A stretch of 42,816 nt of DNA from NCBI GenBank assembly GCA_937900515.1, contig CALCCU010000230.1:1-42816 (forward strand), in the 5' to 3' direction. The position numbers were made by a program, and so were the translations under genes. Source of the stretch: an uncultured Gammaproteobacteria bacterium. GTDB lineage: Bacteria > Pseudomonadota > Gammaproteobacteria > Nitrosococcales > Methylophagaceae. The notes below the pieces were generated by a model that saw only the letters and a list, made by a program, of their open reading frames with translations, did no database searches and was not told the origin of the DNA. Positions 33,778-42,816 of the stretch are shown here, piece by piece; the first letter of the stretch is position 1, and the number at the start of each line of letters is the position of its first letter.

Positions 33778-34848
33778 TTGCTTGGCCAATTAAATATAAA
33801 TAATGTTCGGAACATTACTGATATACGTATCCAGCCATCTGCAGGAATAAATTTGATCTTAGGTAGTAATGGTTCTGGGAAAACAAGTGTACTTGAAGCG
33901 ATTCATATGCTTGCATTGGGTAAATCATTCCGCTCACGCTCATTAAAATCTGTCGTTCAATTCTCTCAACCACAGTTACAAGTAACCGCTAAAACATCAA
34001 GTAATATACCAGTTGGACTCCAGTATTCTATAGATTCAGGTTTAAGCATTCGTTTAAATAATGCACCACTAAAACGCCTATCAGAACTAGCGACACAGTT
34101 ACCGCTACAATTCATACCTGCTAACTGTCATCAGTTCTTCGAGCAAGGTCCAAAGTACCGTCGTCAACTACTCGACTGGGGCTTGTTTCACGTGGAACCA
34201 AACTTCAATTATCTTTGGCAGTCGTATAAAAAAGTACTTCAACAACGCAATTCAGCACTTCGCCAGCATAAACAAGTGAATGAAATTCAATTATGGGATA
34301 GCCAATTAGCGAGTCATGGCGAGGAGATAACTAAGCTTAGGAAGATGCAATTGTCGCGGCTGCTTAAAGAGTTTGAGAATATATTCCCTCGCCTTTGCCC
34401 AGTGTATGAAAATGCTAGCTACGAATTAAAATATCGAGATGGATGGCTGAAAGGTGAGTCACTTTTGTCAGCATTGACCGCGTCAATATCACGGGACCAA
34501 CAATTAGCATATACTCGATCTGGCAGTCATGCAGCTGACTGGCTTTTCAAAATAAATGACAGTGATCCTTCTGAAGTGTTTTCTAGGGGCCAACAAAAGT
34601 TGTTTTATCTTGCTCTTTGCATGGCTCAAGCAACTATCACCGCGCAAAACAATCATGAGACATCAATATTATTATTTGATGATCTGAGTTCTGAATTGGA
34701 CCTTTTGCATCAAGTAAATGTATTAAAAGAGCTTGATGAATTACCAGTACAAGCATTTATAACAGCTACTGAATTAGATGCAGCCTTGACAGAAAATCAC
34801 ACGCTGTTTCACGTGAAACAAGGCAGGCTTCTTGAAAGCGGTAGTTAA
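33778..34848 (+). CDS. recF: DNA replication and repair protein RecF
   Basis: SMC-like ATPase that helps RecOR load RecA at gaps. The 356 residues carry Walker A in LGSNGSGKTSVLEAIH, the signature FSRGQQKLFYLALCMAQA and Walker B ILLFDDLSSELD. The start is TTG at 33778, with GGAAG seven bases upstream and the expected opening LGQLNINNVRNI; no in-frame ATG is suitably placed. recF is normally preceded by dnaN, but here a rubredoxin gene stands upstream. Two FHV-encoding sites inside the gene are parS-like (34184-34199 and 34805-34820). It ends 57 bp before gyrB. Confidence 0.96.
   Translation: MLGQLNINNVRNITDIRIQPSAGINLILGSNGSGKTSVLEAIHMLALGKSFRSRSLKSVVQFSQPQLQVTAKTSSNIPVGLQYSIDSGLSIRLNNAPLKRLSELATQLPLQFIPANCHQFFEQGPKYRRQLLDWGLFHVEPNFNYLWQSYKKVLQQRNSALRQHKQVNEIQLWDSQLASHGEEITKLRKMQLSRLLKEFENIFPRLCPVYENASYELKYRDGWLKGESLLSALTASISRDQQLAYTRSGSHAADWLFKINDSDPSEVFSRGQQKLFYLALCMAQATITAQNNHETSILLFDDLSSELDLLHQVNVLKELDELPVQAFITATELDAALTENHTLFHVKQGRLLESGS
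34184..34199. promoter_or_regulatory. Degenerate parS-like site in recF
   Basis: TGTTTCACGTGGAACC matches the parS consensus TGTTTCACGTGAAACA at 14 of 16 positions. It encodes a conserved FHVEP stretch of RecF, so part of the match may reflect protein constraint. May be a weak ParB site. Confidence 0.45.
34805..34820. promoter_or_regulatory. parS: Perfect chromosomal parS centromere site at the 3' end of recF
   Basis: TGTTTCACGTGAAACA is a perfect 16-bp palindrome identical to the widely conserved bacterial parS, where ParB loads for chromosome segregation and SMC recruitment. It lies within the last codons of recF, encoding FHVKQ. parS sites usually cluster near oriC, which fits a recF-gyrB location. 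Confidence 0.85.
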
Positions 34849-34858
34849 GTGTAGTATG

Positions 34859-34867
34859 TGGTAAAAT
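34859..34867 (+). promoter_or_regulatory. Candidate extended -10 for gyrB
   Basis: TGGTAAAAT (TGn plus TAAAAT) 38 bp before the gyrB ATG; no matching -35 is seen. Would let gyrB be transcribed apart from recF. Confidence 0.35.
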
Positions 34868-34890
34868 ACCGCTCTTAGCGCAAATGTTAA

Positions 34891-37317
<2,427 letters not shown>

Positions 37318-37343
37318 TCTAAACGGGATTTTTCCTGATAAAG

Positions 37344-37378
37344 AAAGGTCATAATTGTTGATGTTATGGCCTTTTTAT
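37344..37378 (+). terminator. Rho-independent terminator of gyrB
   Basis: AAGGTCATAA (37345-37354) pairs with TTATGGCCTT (37364-37373, one G-U pair) around a 9-nt loop, followed by a T-rich run. Confidence 0.8.
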
Positions 37379-37418
37379 TTTGGAATGCAGAAAAGACAGG
37401 AATGGAGGAAGAAGATGT

Positions 37419-37967
37419 ATGAATAGTTCAATGAAGTATGATCGAGTTCAAGTAGCCTTGCACTGGGTTATAGCTGCTTTAATTTTAGCCATGATTGCTT
37501 TAGGTTTGTTTATGGTTGAGTTACCTAAGCAGTCTGAACTTCCACCTGGTGAGGAAAGTGTAAGGGCTTTTTATTTCCTGTTACATAAGTCATTAGGGAT
37601 TACGGCAGCAATGCTTATTTTAGTGCGAATTGGCTGGCGTTTAACACATAAAGCCCCTCCTCTACCTGATACTGTTGTAAAGTGGCAGCAGAAGGCGTCT
37701 AGCATCGTCCATGGCCTGCTTTATACTCTGATGCTTGCTATGCCTATATCTGGCTATTTACAGTCTATGTACAGTAAATACCACACAAAGTTCTGGGGTA
37801 TAGAGTTACCTCGTCTGGCTGAAGCAAATGACACTATGAAAGCTACCTTTAATGAGGTGCATGAAGTGTTAGCATTTTTATTTATTGCAATGATTGCTAT
37901 ACATATTGCTGCTGCAGTAAAGCATAAACTTGCTAAATCTGGTGTGATTGAAAGGATGACATTCTAA
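37419..37967 (+). CDS. Cytochrome b561 family membrane protein
   Basis: Di-haem b-type cytochrome of the inner membrane, 182 residues, four helices (about residues 16-36, 52-75, 92-112, 143-163). Haem-ligand His candidates lie in ALHWVIAAL, LLHKSLGI, IVHGLLYT and NEVHEVLAFLFIAMIAIHIAAA. Such proteins shuttle electrons between quinol and other donors; some act as superoxide:quinone oxidoreductases. The ATG at 37419 is preceded by a strong GGAGGAAGAAG; an earlier in-frame start at 37380 would overlap the gyrB terminator. It is convergent with ndh across a bidirectional terminator. Confidence 0.92.
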   Translation: MNSSMKYDRVQVALHWVIAALILAMIALGLFMVELPKQSELPPGEESVRAFYFLLHKSLGITAAMLILVRIGWRLTHKAPPLPDTVVKWQQKASSIVHGLLYTLMLAMPISGYLQSMYSKYHTKFWGIELPRLAEANDTMKATFNEVHEVLAFLFIAMIAIHIAAAVKHKLAKSGVIERMTF

Positions 37968-38006
37968 TCGTACCTACACGTTGTGCACGTAACAGCGAGC
38001 AGTAAT

Positions 38007-38032
38007 AAAAAAGGCCCTTTTGGGCCTTTTTT
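38007..38032. terminator. Bidirectional terminator between cytochrome b561 and ndh
   Basis: AAAAAAGGCCC (38007-38017) and GGGCCTTTTTT (38022-38032) are perfect inverted copies around TTTT, usable from both convergent genes. Confidence 0.92.
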
Positions 38033-38054
38033 ATTTTGCTGAATAATTGGTCGT

Positions 38055-39380
38055 TTAGTGTAATTTAATTTTTGGGTGAACACTACGGCGGAATAGATGA
38101 GATAGTGACAGCATACCTACTCGGAATAAACCGAATAAGGCAACCTGATGCATTTTATATAAAGATAAATACATAATTCTAGCCATGAAGCCTTCGATCA
38201 TTAAGCTGCCCTTGCTTAGGTTACCCATCATATTACCGACAGTACTATAACGTCCTAATGAAACGAGTGAACCATAGTCGTGATAATGGTATTCGGGGAT
38301 AGGCTTGTCGTTCATTCTGTTGATGATAGACTTATAGACAGAAGATGCCATTTGATGAGCAGCCTGAGCACGTGGTGGTACATTTTGATCTTCACCAATC
38401 CACTTACAAGCACAACAGTCACCAATCGCATAAATATCATCATCCAATGACGTTTGTAGCGTTTGTTTTACGATTAGTTGGTTCATCCAGTTCGTTTCAA
38501 GGCCTGCAATGTCTTTCAAGAAGTCTGGCGCCTTAATACCAGCAGCCCAAACTTTGATCGCAGCTTGAATGTTTTTACCACTTTCCGTTCGTATTTCTGT
38601 GTCAGTGATTTCGACAACACGTTCGTTGGTAAATAAACTAACACCTAGTTTACTTAGCTCCTTAGCCGTTGCTTCAGATAGGTTTTCTGGTAAACCAGGT
38701 AACACACGGTTAGCCGCTTCAATGATGCTGATTTTGACATCAGTAGGTTTAACTTCGTCTAGGCCATAAGCAGTTAGTAAGTGTGATACTTCATGCAATT
38801 GAGCGCTTAACTCTACGCCTGTTGCACCCGCGCCAACGATTGCGATATCTAATTGGCCATCTTGAATTGGACGGCCCTGAGTGTGGGCGCGTAGATAGGT
38901 TTCAAGTAATTGAGATTGGAATGATTCAGCTTGATTAGTGGTATCCAAGAACATACAGTTTTCGGCTACACCTTTGATGCCAAAGTCATGGCTTACACTA
39001 CCAACAGCAATGACAAGATAGTCGTAATCAAAAGTACGACTAGGTATGATTTCAACACCGGCATCATTAAGCGTTGGTGAAACAGTGATTTGTTTATTGT
39101 CGCGATCTAAGCCATTCATTCTACCAAGACGGAAGCGAAATCCACTGCACATGGCTTGGCTTAAATACTCAATTTCATCTTCATGAGAGTCGAGTGTTCC
39201 TGCCGCAACTTCATGTAATAAAGGTTTCCAGATATGCGTGTGTGTACTATCAACTAGGGTAACTTCAGCTTTGCCTTTCTTACCAAGTTTTTTACCCAGT
39301 TTAGTAACTAGCTCAAGGCCGCCTGCGCCACCACCAACGACTACAATTTTAGGTATCGTATTTTCACTTGCTGTTGCCAT
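38055..39380 (-). CDS. ndh: Type II NADH:quinone oxidoreductase (NDH-2)
   Basis: Non-proton-pumping NADH dehydrogenase, FAD-containing, bound to the inner face of the membrane. The 441 residues include the FAD dinucleotide fold IVVVGGGAGGLELVTKL, the NADH fold IAIVGAGATGVELSAQL, the DIYAIGDCCAC segment near the flavin and PRAQAAHQMA. The amphipathic C-terminus gives membrane contact. It diverges from the flavoprotein-DUF6513-DUF447-mfnB operon across 127 bp. It would let NADH from formaldehyde or formate oxidation enter the quinone pool. Confidence 0.95.
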   Translation of the reverse strand: MATASENTIPKIVVVGGGAGGLELVTKLGKKLGKKGKAEVTLVDSTHTHIWKPLLHEVAAGTLDSHEDEIEYLSQAMCSGFRFRLGRMNGLDRDNKQITVSPTLNDAGVEIIPSRTFDYDYLVIAVGSVSHDFGIKGVAENCMFLDTTNQAESFQSQLLETYLRAHTQGRPIQDGQLDIAIVGAGATGVELSAQLHEVSHLLTAYGLDEVKPTDVKISIIEAANRVLPGLPENLSEATAKELSKLGVSLFTNERVVEITDTEIRTESGKNIQAAIKVWAAGIKAPDFLKDIAGLETNWMNQLIVKQTLQTSLDDDIYAIGDCCACKWIGEDQNVPPRAQAAHQMASSVYKSIINRMNDKPIPEYHYHDYGSLVSLGRYSTVGNMMGNLSKGSLMIEGFMARIMYLSLYKMHQVALFGLFRVGMLSLSHLFRRSVHPKIKLH

Positions 39381-39507
39381 TAGAATCCTAACTCCATGCT
39401 ATTTAGTATAAGTACACAAATTATGTGACAATTCTATCTTATTTTTTACTATAACAGCAGACTCTGGCAAAATTGTTGGGATAGATAGTTAATTTAAGGC
39501 CAATAAG

Positions 39508-40059
39508 ATGTCGACACCTCCTGAAAAACCTCGTTTAGCATGGGCTGTAAGTGGCTCAGGCCACTATTTAGAAGAGTGTTTAGATATTGTTCGAGAGCTA
39601 GAAGACGTCGATCTATTTTATAGCCGCGCTGGTGAAGAAGTTATTCGTATGTATGGTCATGATCCAAAGGCAATTAACTCTAAGAGTCGAACTTATCATG
39701 ATCGAGCTGCTAGCGCTCCTCCTGTAGGCCTTTTTTATAGAGGTGATTACCATACCCTAGTGGTTGCACCTGCAACATCAAATACTGTTGCTAAAATGGT
39801 ATTAGGACTTTCTGACACATTAATAACTAATGTTTATGCACAAGCGGGAAAATGTCGTATACCAAGTATTGTGCTGGCGTGTGATACTGAACCTGAAATG
39901 GATACGCCTGCACCAGATCGTATTGTTAAAGTTTGGCCTCGCGCGGTTGATTTAGAGCATACGCGAAAGTTAAGAATGTTCGAAGCTACGACAGTCGTAG
40001 AAACCCCTGAGAAATTATTATCTGCGATTCAGTTGCGTTTAGATGCAGTAAATGGCTGA
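39508..40059 (+). CDS. HFCD-type flavoprotein, dihydromethanopterin reductase (AfpA/DmrB)-like
   Basis: Flavoprotein-fold protein of 183 residues. LAWAVSGSGHYLEECLDIV at the N-terminus and the FMN-binding stretch VVAPATSNTVAKMVLGLSDTLITN place it in the HFCD flavoprotein group. With MfnB and DUF447 beside it, it is most like the archaeoflavoprotein/DmrB group proposed to reduce dihydromethanopterin to H4MPT in methylotrophs. It opens the operon and overlaps the next gene by 8 bp. Functional assignment rests on family memory plus context; other flavoprotein redox roles are possible. Confidence 0.78.
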   Translation: MSTPPEKPRLAWAVSGSGHYLEECLDIVRELEDVDLFYSRAGEEVIRMYGHDPKAINSKSRTYHDRAASAPPVGLFYRGDYHTLVVAPATSNTVAKMVLGLSDTLITNVYAQAGKCRIPSIVLACDTEPEMDTPAPDRIVKVWPRAVDLEHTRKLRMFEATTVVETPEKLLSAIQLRLDAVNG

Positions 40060-41458
40060 GAAAGTCTTATTTCTAACTGGCAAGTTAGCTGAGCCAAGTT
40101 TGCACCGAGTCTTAAATGATATGGTGGCTTTACCATTCGAATATAGGGTGCATCAGCTAGGTGTTTCGGTTGCCGCCTTGATGACGGACAAAATGATTGC
40201 ACGACGATTAACGCCAGAAATCATTGCTGATAGCGATCAGATTGTTGTTCCGGGTCGTTGTCGCGGCAACTTAGAAGAGTTGAGCGCGCAACTTGGCGTT
40301 GAAGTGGTTAGAGGACCTGATGAGGTCAAAGATCTGCCACTGTATTTTGGTCAAGCGAAAAAGGCTGCCGATCTGAGTCGTTATGATGTTAACATTTTTG
40401 CTGAAATCGTTGATGCTCCTGAGCGTTCAATCGAAAGCATTATTGAACGAGCAAATTATTATGGCCAGAACGGTGCTGATGTTATTGATATTGGCTGCTT
40501 ACCAGAAGAAAAATTCCCACACCTAGAAGAAGCCATAGCAGCATTACATGAAGCAGGCTTTAAAGTCAGTGTCGACTCGTTGGAGCTTGATGATCTGCGT
40601 CGAGCTGGCAAAGCTGGGGCTGATCACTTATTAAGCCTTACTGAGAAAACATATCACCTCGCTGAAGAGACTGATGCTGTGCCTATCCTTGTTCCAGCGG
40701 AAATGGGGTCATTAGCCTCACTCGAAAGAGCTATGGAGTTGATGGATAAAATAAATCGACCGTGGATTGCCGATCCGATTTTAGACCCGGTTCACTTTGG
40801 TTTAACTGATTCAATCGTACGCTACCATGAACTTCGTCGTAAATACCCGGATGCACCGATCATGATGGGAGTAGGTAATCTGACGGAATTAACGGATGCC
40901 GATACCAGCGGTATAAATGCAATATTGTTTGGAATAATTTCTGAACTAAATATAAATAACGTGCTTGCAACCGAAGTGAGCCCTCACGCACGAAATGCAA
41001 TTATGGAAGCAAATATTGCTAGGCGAATGATGTTTGCTGCGCGCGAAGATAGTAGTTTACCTCGTGATTTTAGCAGCGATTTATTGATTGCACATGAACG
41101 TAGGCCTTTCCCTGATACAGAGGAAGATATACATTTTCTTTATGAAAATATTAAAGATCCAAACTACCGTATAAAGGTCGCTGAAAAAGGTATCTATATG
41201 TTCAATCGTGAAGGCCTAATGCAAAATGTCGATCCCTTTGCTTTTTACCCTCAGATTGATTTAAAGGGCGATACTGGCCATGCTTTTTATTTGGGGGCAG
41301 AACTAGCAAGAGCTCAAGTGGCATGGCAATTAGGTAAGCGTTATACGCAGGATGAAGAATTACGATGGGGTTGTGCTGTGAAAGTAGAAGAAGACTTAAC
41401 GAAGCAAACAGCAGAAGGCTCGACCTTAACAACAGGAAAAAAATGTGGCACGGCTTGA
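40052..41458 (+). CDS. DUF6513 / dihydropteroate synthase-like protein of the H4MPT cluster
   Basis: A 468-residue protein of two parts. The N-terminal domain (about 1-110) starts KVLFLTGKLAEPSLHRVL. A pterin-binding TIM barrel follows (about 115-330) with GADVIDIGCLPEE, VSVDSLELDDL, IADPILDPVHFGLTDSIVRYHELR and IMMGVGNLTEL, echoing dihydropteroate synthase. A C-terminal region (about 330-468) ends in a Lys/Thr-rich tail. Such proteins occur with H4MPT genes in methylotrophs and methanogens, suggesting a step in building the pterin side chain; no activity is proven to my knowledge. It overlaps both neighbours (8 and 14 bp). Confidence 0.85.
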   Translation: MAEKVLFLTGKLAEPSLHRVLNDMVALPFEYRVHQLGVSVAALMTDKMIARRLTPEIIADSDQIVVPGRCRGNLEELSAQLGVEVVRGPDEVKDLPLYFGQAKKAADLSRYDVNIFAEIVDAPERSIESIIERANYYGQNGADVIDIGCLPEEKFPHLEEAIAALHEAGFKVSVDSLELDDLRRAGKAGADHLLSLTEKTYHLAEETDAVPILVPAEMGSLASLERAMELMDKINRPWIADPILDPVHFGLTDSIVRYHELRRKYPDAPIMMGVGNLTELTDADTSGINAILFGIISELNINNVLATEVSPHARNAIMEANIARRMMFAAREDSSLPRDFSSDLLIAHERRPFPDTEEDIHFLYENIKDPNYRIKVAEKGIYMFNREGLMQNVDPFAFYPQIDLKGDTGHAFYLGAELARAQVAWQLGKRYTQDEELRWGCAVKVEEDLTKQTAEGSTLTTGKKCGTA

Positions 41459-42029
41459 AAGTAAAATTCATGAAGTGATTGTGACATCCCTGTCTAACAA
41501 TGGTGAGGCTCACTCTGCTCCTATGGGGGTGTCAGAAGTGAATGCTCACATTATTATTCAGCCCTTCAAGCCGTCATCAACTTATGAAAATTTAAAGCGT
41601 CATCGCCAGTGTGTTATTAACTATACTGATGATGTTCGTGTGTTCGCTGGAGCTTTAACTGGTCACCGTGACTGGCCAGTCTTGCCGTGTAATTCTATTG
41701 ATGGCTACTACCTTGAAAGTGCCTTGTCACATACTGAGTTGTATCTCGAACAATTTGAAGATAATAATCCACGCTCTCGTTTTGAGGGTAAAGTTCTCTC
41801 TGAACATACTCATGCCCCCTTCCGAGGCTTTAATCGTGCACAAAGTGCAGTTATTGATGCTGCGGTTTTAGTGAGCCGCTTGCACATGCTTCCTCACGAA
41901 AAAATACAGCAAGAAATTGCCTATCTAAGTATTGCGATTGAAAAAACCGCGGGAGAAAGAGAGTTAGAAGCATGGGGGTGGTTGATGGATAAAATTGATC
42001 AAGCAGGAATAATATTAAACAATGACTAA
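41445..42029 (+). CDS. DUF447 family protein
   Basis: A 194-residue protein with a flavoredoxin-like split-barrel N-terminal half (KIHEVIVTSLSNNGEAHSAPMG, FKPSSTYENLKRHRQCVINYTDDV) and a helical C-terminal half. DUF447 proteins are found in methanogens and H4MPT-using methylotrophs and their role is unknown. GTG at 41445 is the start: AGGA stands seven bases upstream, and the frame overlaps the previous gene by 14 bp. It overlaps mfnB by 8 bp. Confidence 0.87.
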   Translation: MARLESKIHEVIVTSLSNNGEAHSAPMGVSEVNAHIIIQPFKPSSTYENLKRHRQCVINYTDDVRVFAGALTGHRDWPVLPCNSIDGYYLESALSHTELYLEQFEDNNPRSRFEGKVLSEHTHAPFRGFNRAQSAVIDAAVLVSRLHMLPHEKIQQEIAYLSIAIEKTAGERELEAWGWLMDKIDQAGIILNND

Positions 42030-42711
42030 ATGGCTTGCGAGTGTACAGTCAGTTGATGAAGCTAAGAGTCTGATAAACGTACTACCAGATATTTTAGATA
42101 TGAAAGATCCTTCTCGTGGCGCACTAGGAGAATTAGATGTTTCTGTTGTTAGTGAGATTGTGTCACTCATAAATGGTAAATGTCTGACAAGTGCAACTGT
42201 CGGTGACTTGGAAATGGATGTGACTGTTCTAGGCCCTGCTATCGAAGACATGGCTAGCAGTGGTGTTGATTACGTCAAGATTGGTCTTTTTCCAGATGAA
42301 AACATTCGTCAATGTCTCAGCGATATCGCGGCAGTTATTAAGCCGCTTGAAACGCCCGTCATCGCCGTCTTATTTGCAGATAGGCCCCTTGGCCTAGAGG
42401 TGCAAACTTTATTAGCTGAAAGCGGCTTTAGAGGGGTTATGGTTGATACTGCAATCAAAAATGGCAAACATCTACTTGATCATATGACCTTAGATAAGTT
42501 ATCAACATTTGTTAATGCAGCAAAACAACAAAACTTATTATCTGGCTTGGCAGGTGCATTACGACAAGAAGATATTTCTGTACTGTCATCTCTTGATGCA
42601 GATTATTTAGGTTTTAGAAGTGCTTTATGTGAACAACGAGAGCGTAATGGTGGTCTAGACCTTCAACGTATTAAAGCTGTTAAAGCGTCGCTCGATGGGT
42701 ATCAAAAATAA
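42022..42711 (+). CDS. mfnB: (5-formylfuran-3-yl)methyl phosphate synthase MfnB
   Basis: Builds the furan ring of methanofuran from two molecules of glyceraldehyde-3-phosphate. The 229-residue TIM barrel carries the DUF556 signature: Lys28 in LDMKDPSRGALG (the Schiff-base Lys position), Lys86 in YVKIGLF, and the Asp142...Lys146 pair in VMVDTAIKNGKHLLDH. These match the catalytic Lys/Asp positions of the methanogen enzyme as I know them. Methanofuran is the formyl carrier of the Fhc complex in methylotrophs, so the gene is evidence for H4MPT/methanofuran-linked formaldehyde oxidation. It overlaps DUF447 by 8 bp. Confidence 0.92.
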   Translation: MTKWLASVQSVDEAKSLINVLPDILDMKDPSRGALGELDVSVVSEIVSLINGKCLTSATVGDLEMDVTVLGPAIEDMASSGVDYVKIGLFPDENIRQCLSDIAAVIKPLETPVIAVLFADRPLGLEVQTLLAESGFRGVMVDTAIKNGKHLLDHMTLDKLSTFVNAAKQQNLLSGLAGALRQEDISVLSSLDADYLGFRSALCEQRERNGGLDLQRIKAVKASLDGYQK

Positions 42712-42788
42712 GTAACTACACTCTGATACTCGTTTGTAGTTAGAGTAATTAAGGTCTATTTGATTAAGCCTAGGCTAAGGAAATTGCC

Positions 42789-42816
42789 GTGAGAGAGACT
42801 AATGTAAAACTTAACC
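42789..42816 (+). CDS. Possible start of the next gene (3' truncated by window end)
   Basis: GTG at 42789 preceded by AAGGA at about eight bases opens a frame reading MRETNVKLN to the window end. It would continue the C1-cofactor operon 77 bp after mfnB. Too short to identify. Confidence 0.3.

Noticed and set aside
42713-42742. TAACTACA...TGTAGTTA inverted repeat after mfnB, considered as a terminator.
   Set aside because: The loop is 14 nt and no T-run follows; the next gene seems to continue the operon.

Overview
The window looks like chromosome of a marine-type methylotrophic gammaproteobacterium, most like Methylophaga and its relatives. This is inferred from gene content, not from a database search. 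The evidence is a lanthanide-type methanol dehydrogenase (XoxF), a cluster of methanofuran/tetrahydromethanopterin (H4MPT) genes at the right end, gammaproteobacterial housekeeping genes (E. coli-type YcaO, DUF3012 lipoprotein, pyrB with an inactive dihydroorotase partner), and AT-rich DNA (about 40% GC by eye). There are no transposases, integrases, CRISPR arrays or phage genes. Apart from one in-gene tandem duplication at the left edge, the region reads as ordinary vertically inherited chromosome.

Layout. 1-2707: the 3' part of an MltD-type lytic transglycosylase carrying a near-perfect 888-bp tandem duplication, followed by trmL. 2708-6370: methanol-oxidation segment with a long xoxF leader, xoxF and its terminator, a PhnA-like zinc protein on the other strand, and a membrane-anchored cytochrome c. 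6387-8386: ycaO, tRNA-Asp and a bidirectional terminator. 8419-21767: a long leftward block in the transcription order def, fmt, rsmB, DUF4390, ntrY, ntrX, trkA, algH, ruvX, pyrR, pyrB, pyrC' (nearly all start/stop overlaps), then slyB-like, DUF3012 and HAD genes. 21925-22239: a small cytochrome c. 22457-27508 (rightward): LysM protein, dprA, smg, topA. 27557-33571: an unknown lipoprotein, purEK, murJ, a Sco-like protein, oxyR and a rubredoxin. 33778-37317: recF-gyrB with a perfect chromosomal parS site inside recF. 37419-39380: cytochrome b561 and NDH-2. 39508-42816: flavoprotein, pterin-binding-like protein, DUF447 and MfnB, an overlapping rightward operon for one-carbon cofactor synthesis.

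How the parts fit. XoxF oxidises methanol in the periplasm and passes electrons to a c-type cytochrome; the anchored cytochrome beside it is the natural candidate. The formaldehyde or formate produced is handled by the H4MPT/methanofuran route, whose cofactor genes lie at the right end. The NtrYX-TrkA segment joins a sensor kinase to potassium uptake inside a translation/pyrimidine operon. The NtrX-like regulator has lost almost every feature needed to drive sigma-54 RNA polymerase. Two small genes, a DUF3012 lipoprotein (9177-9356) and a rubredoxin (33407-33571), are easy to miss.

The observations most worth a second look are the MltD duplication, the parS site in a recF-gyrB pair that lacks dnaA-dnaN, the degenerate NtrX, the structured xoxF leader, and the Sco-like protein lacking its copper-ligand histidine. 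I saw no clear sign of a wholly new multi-gene system.
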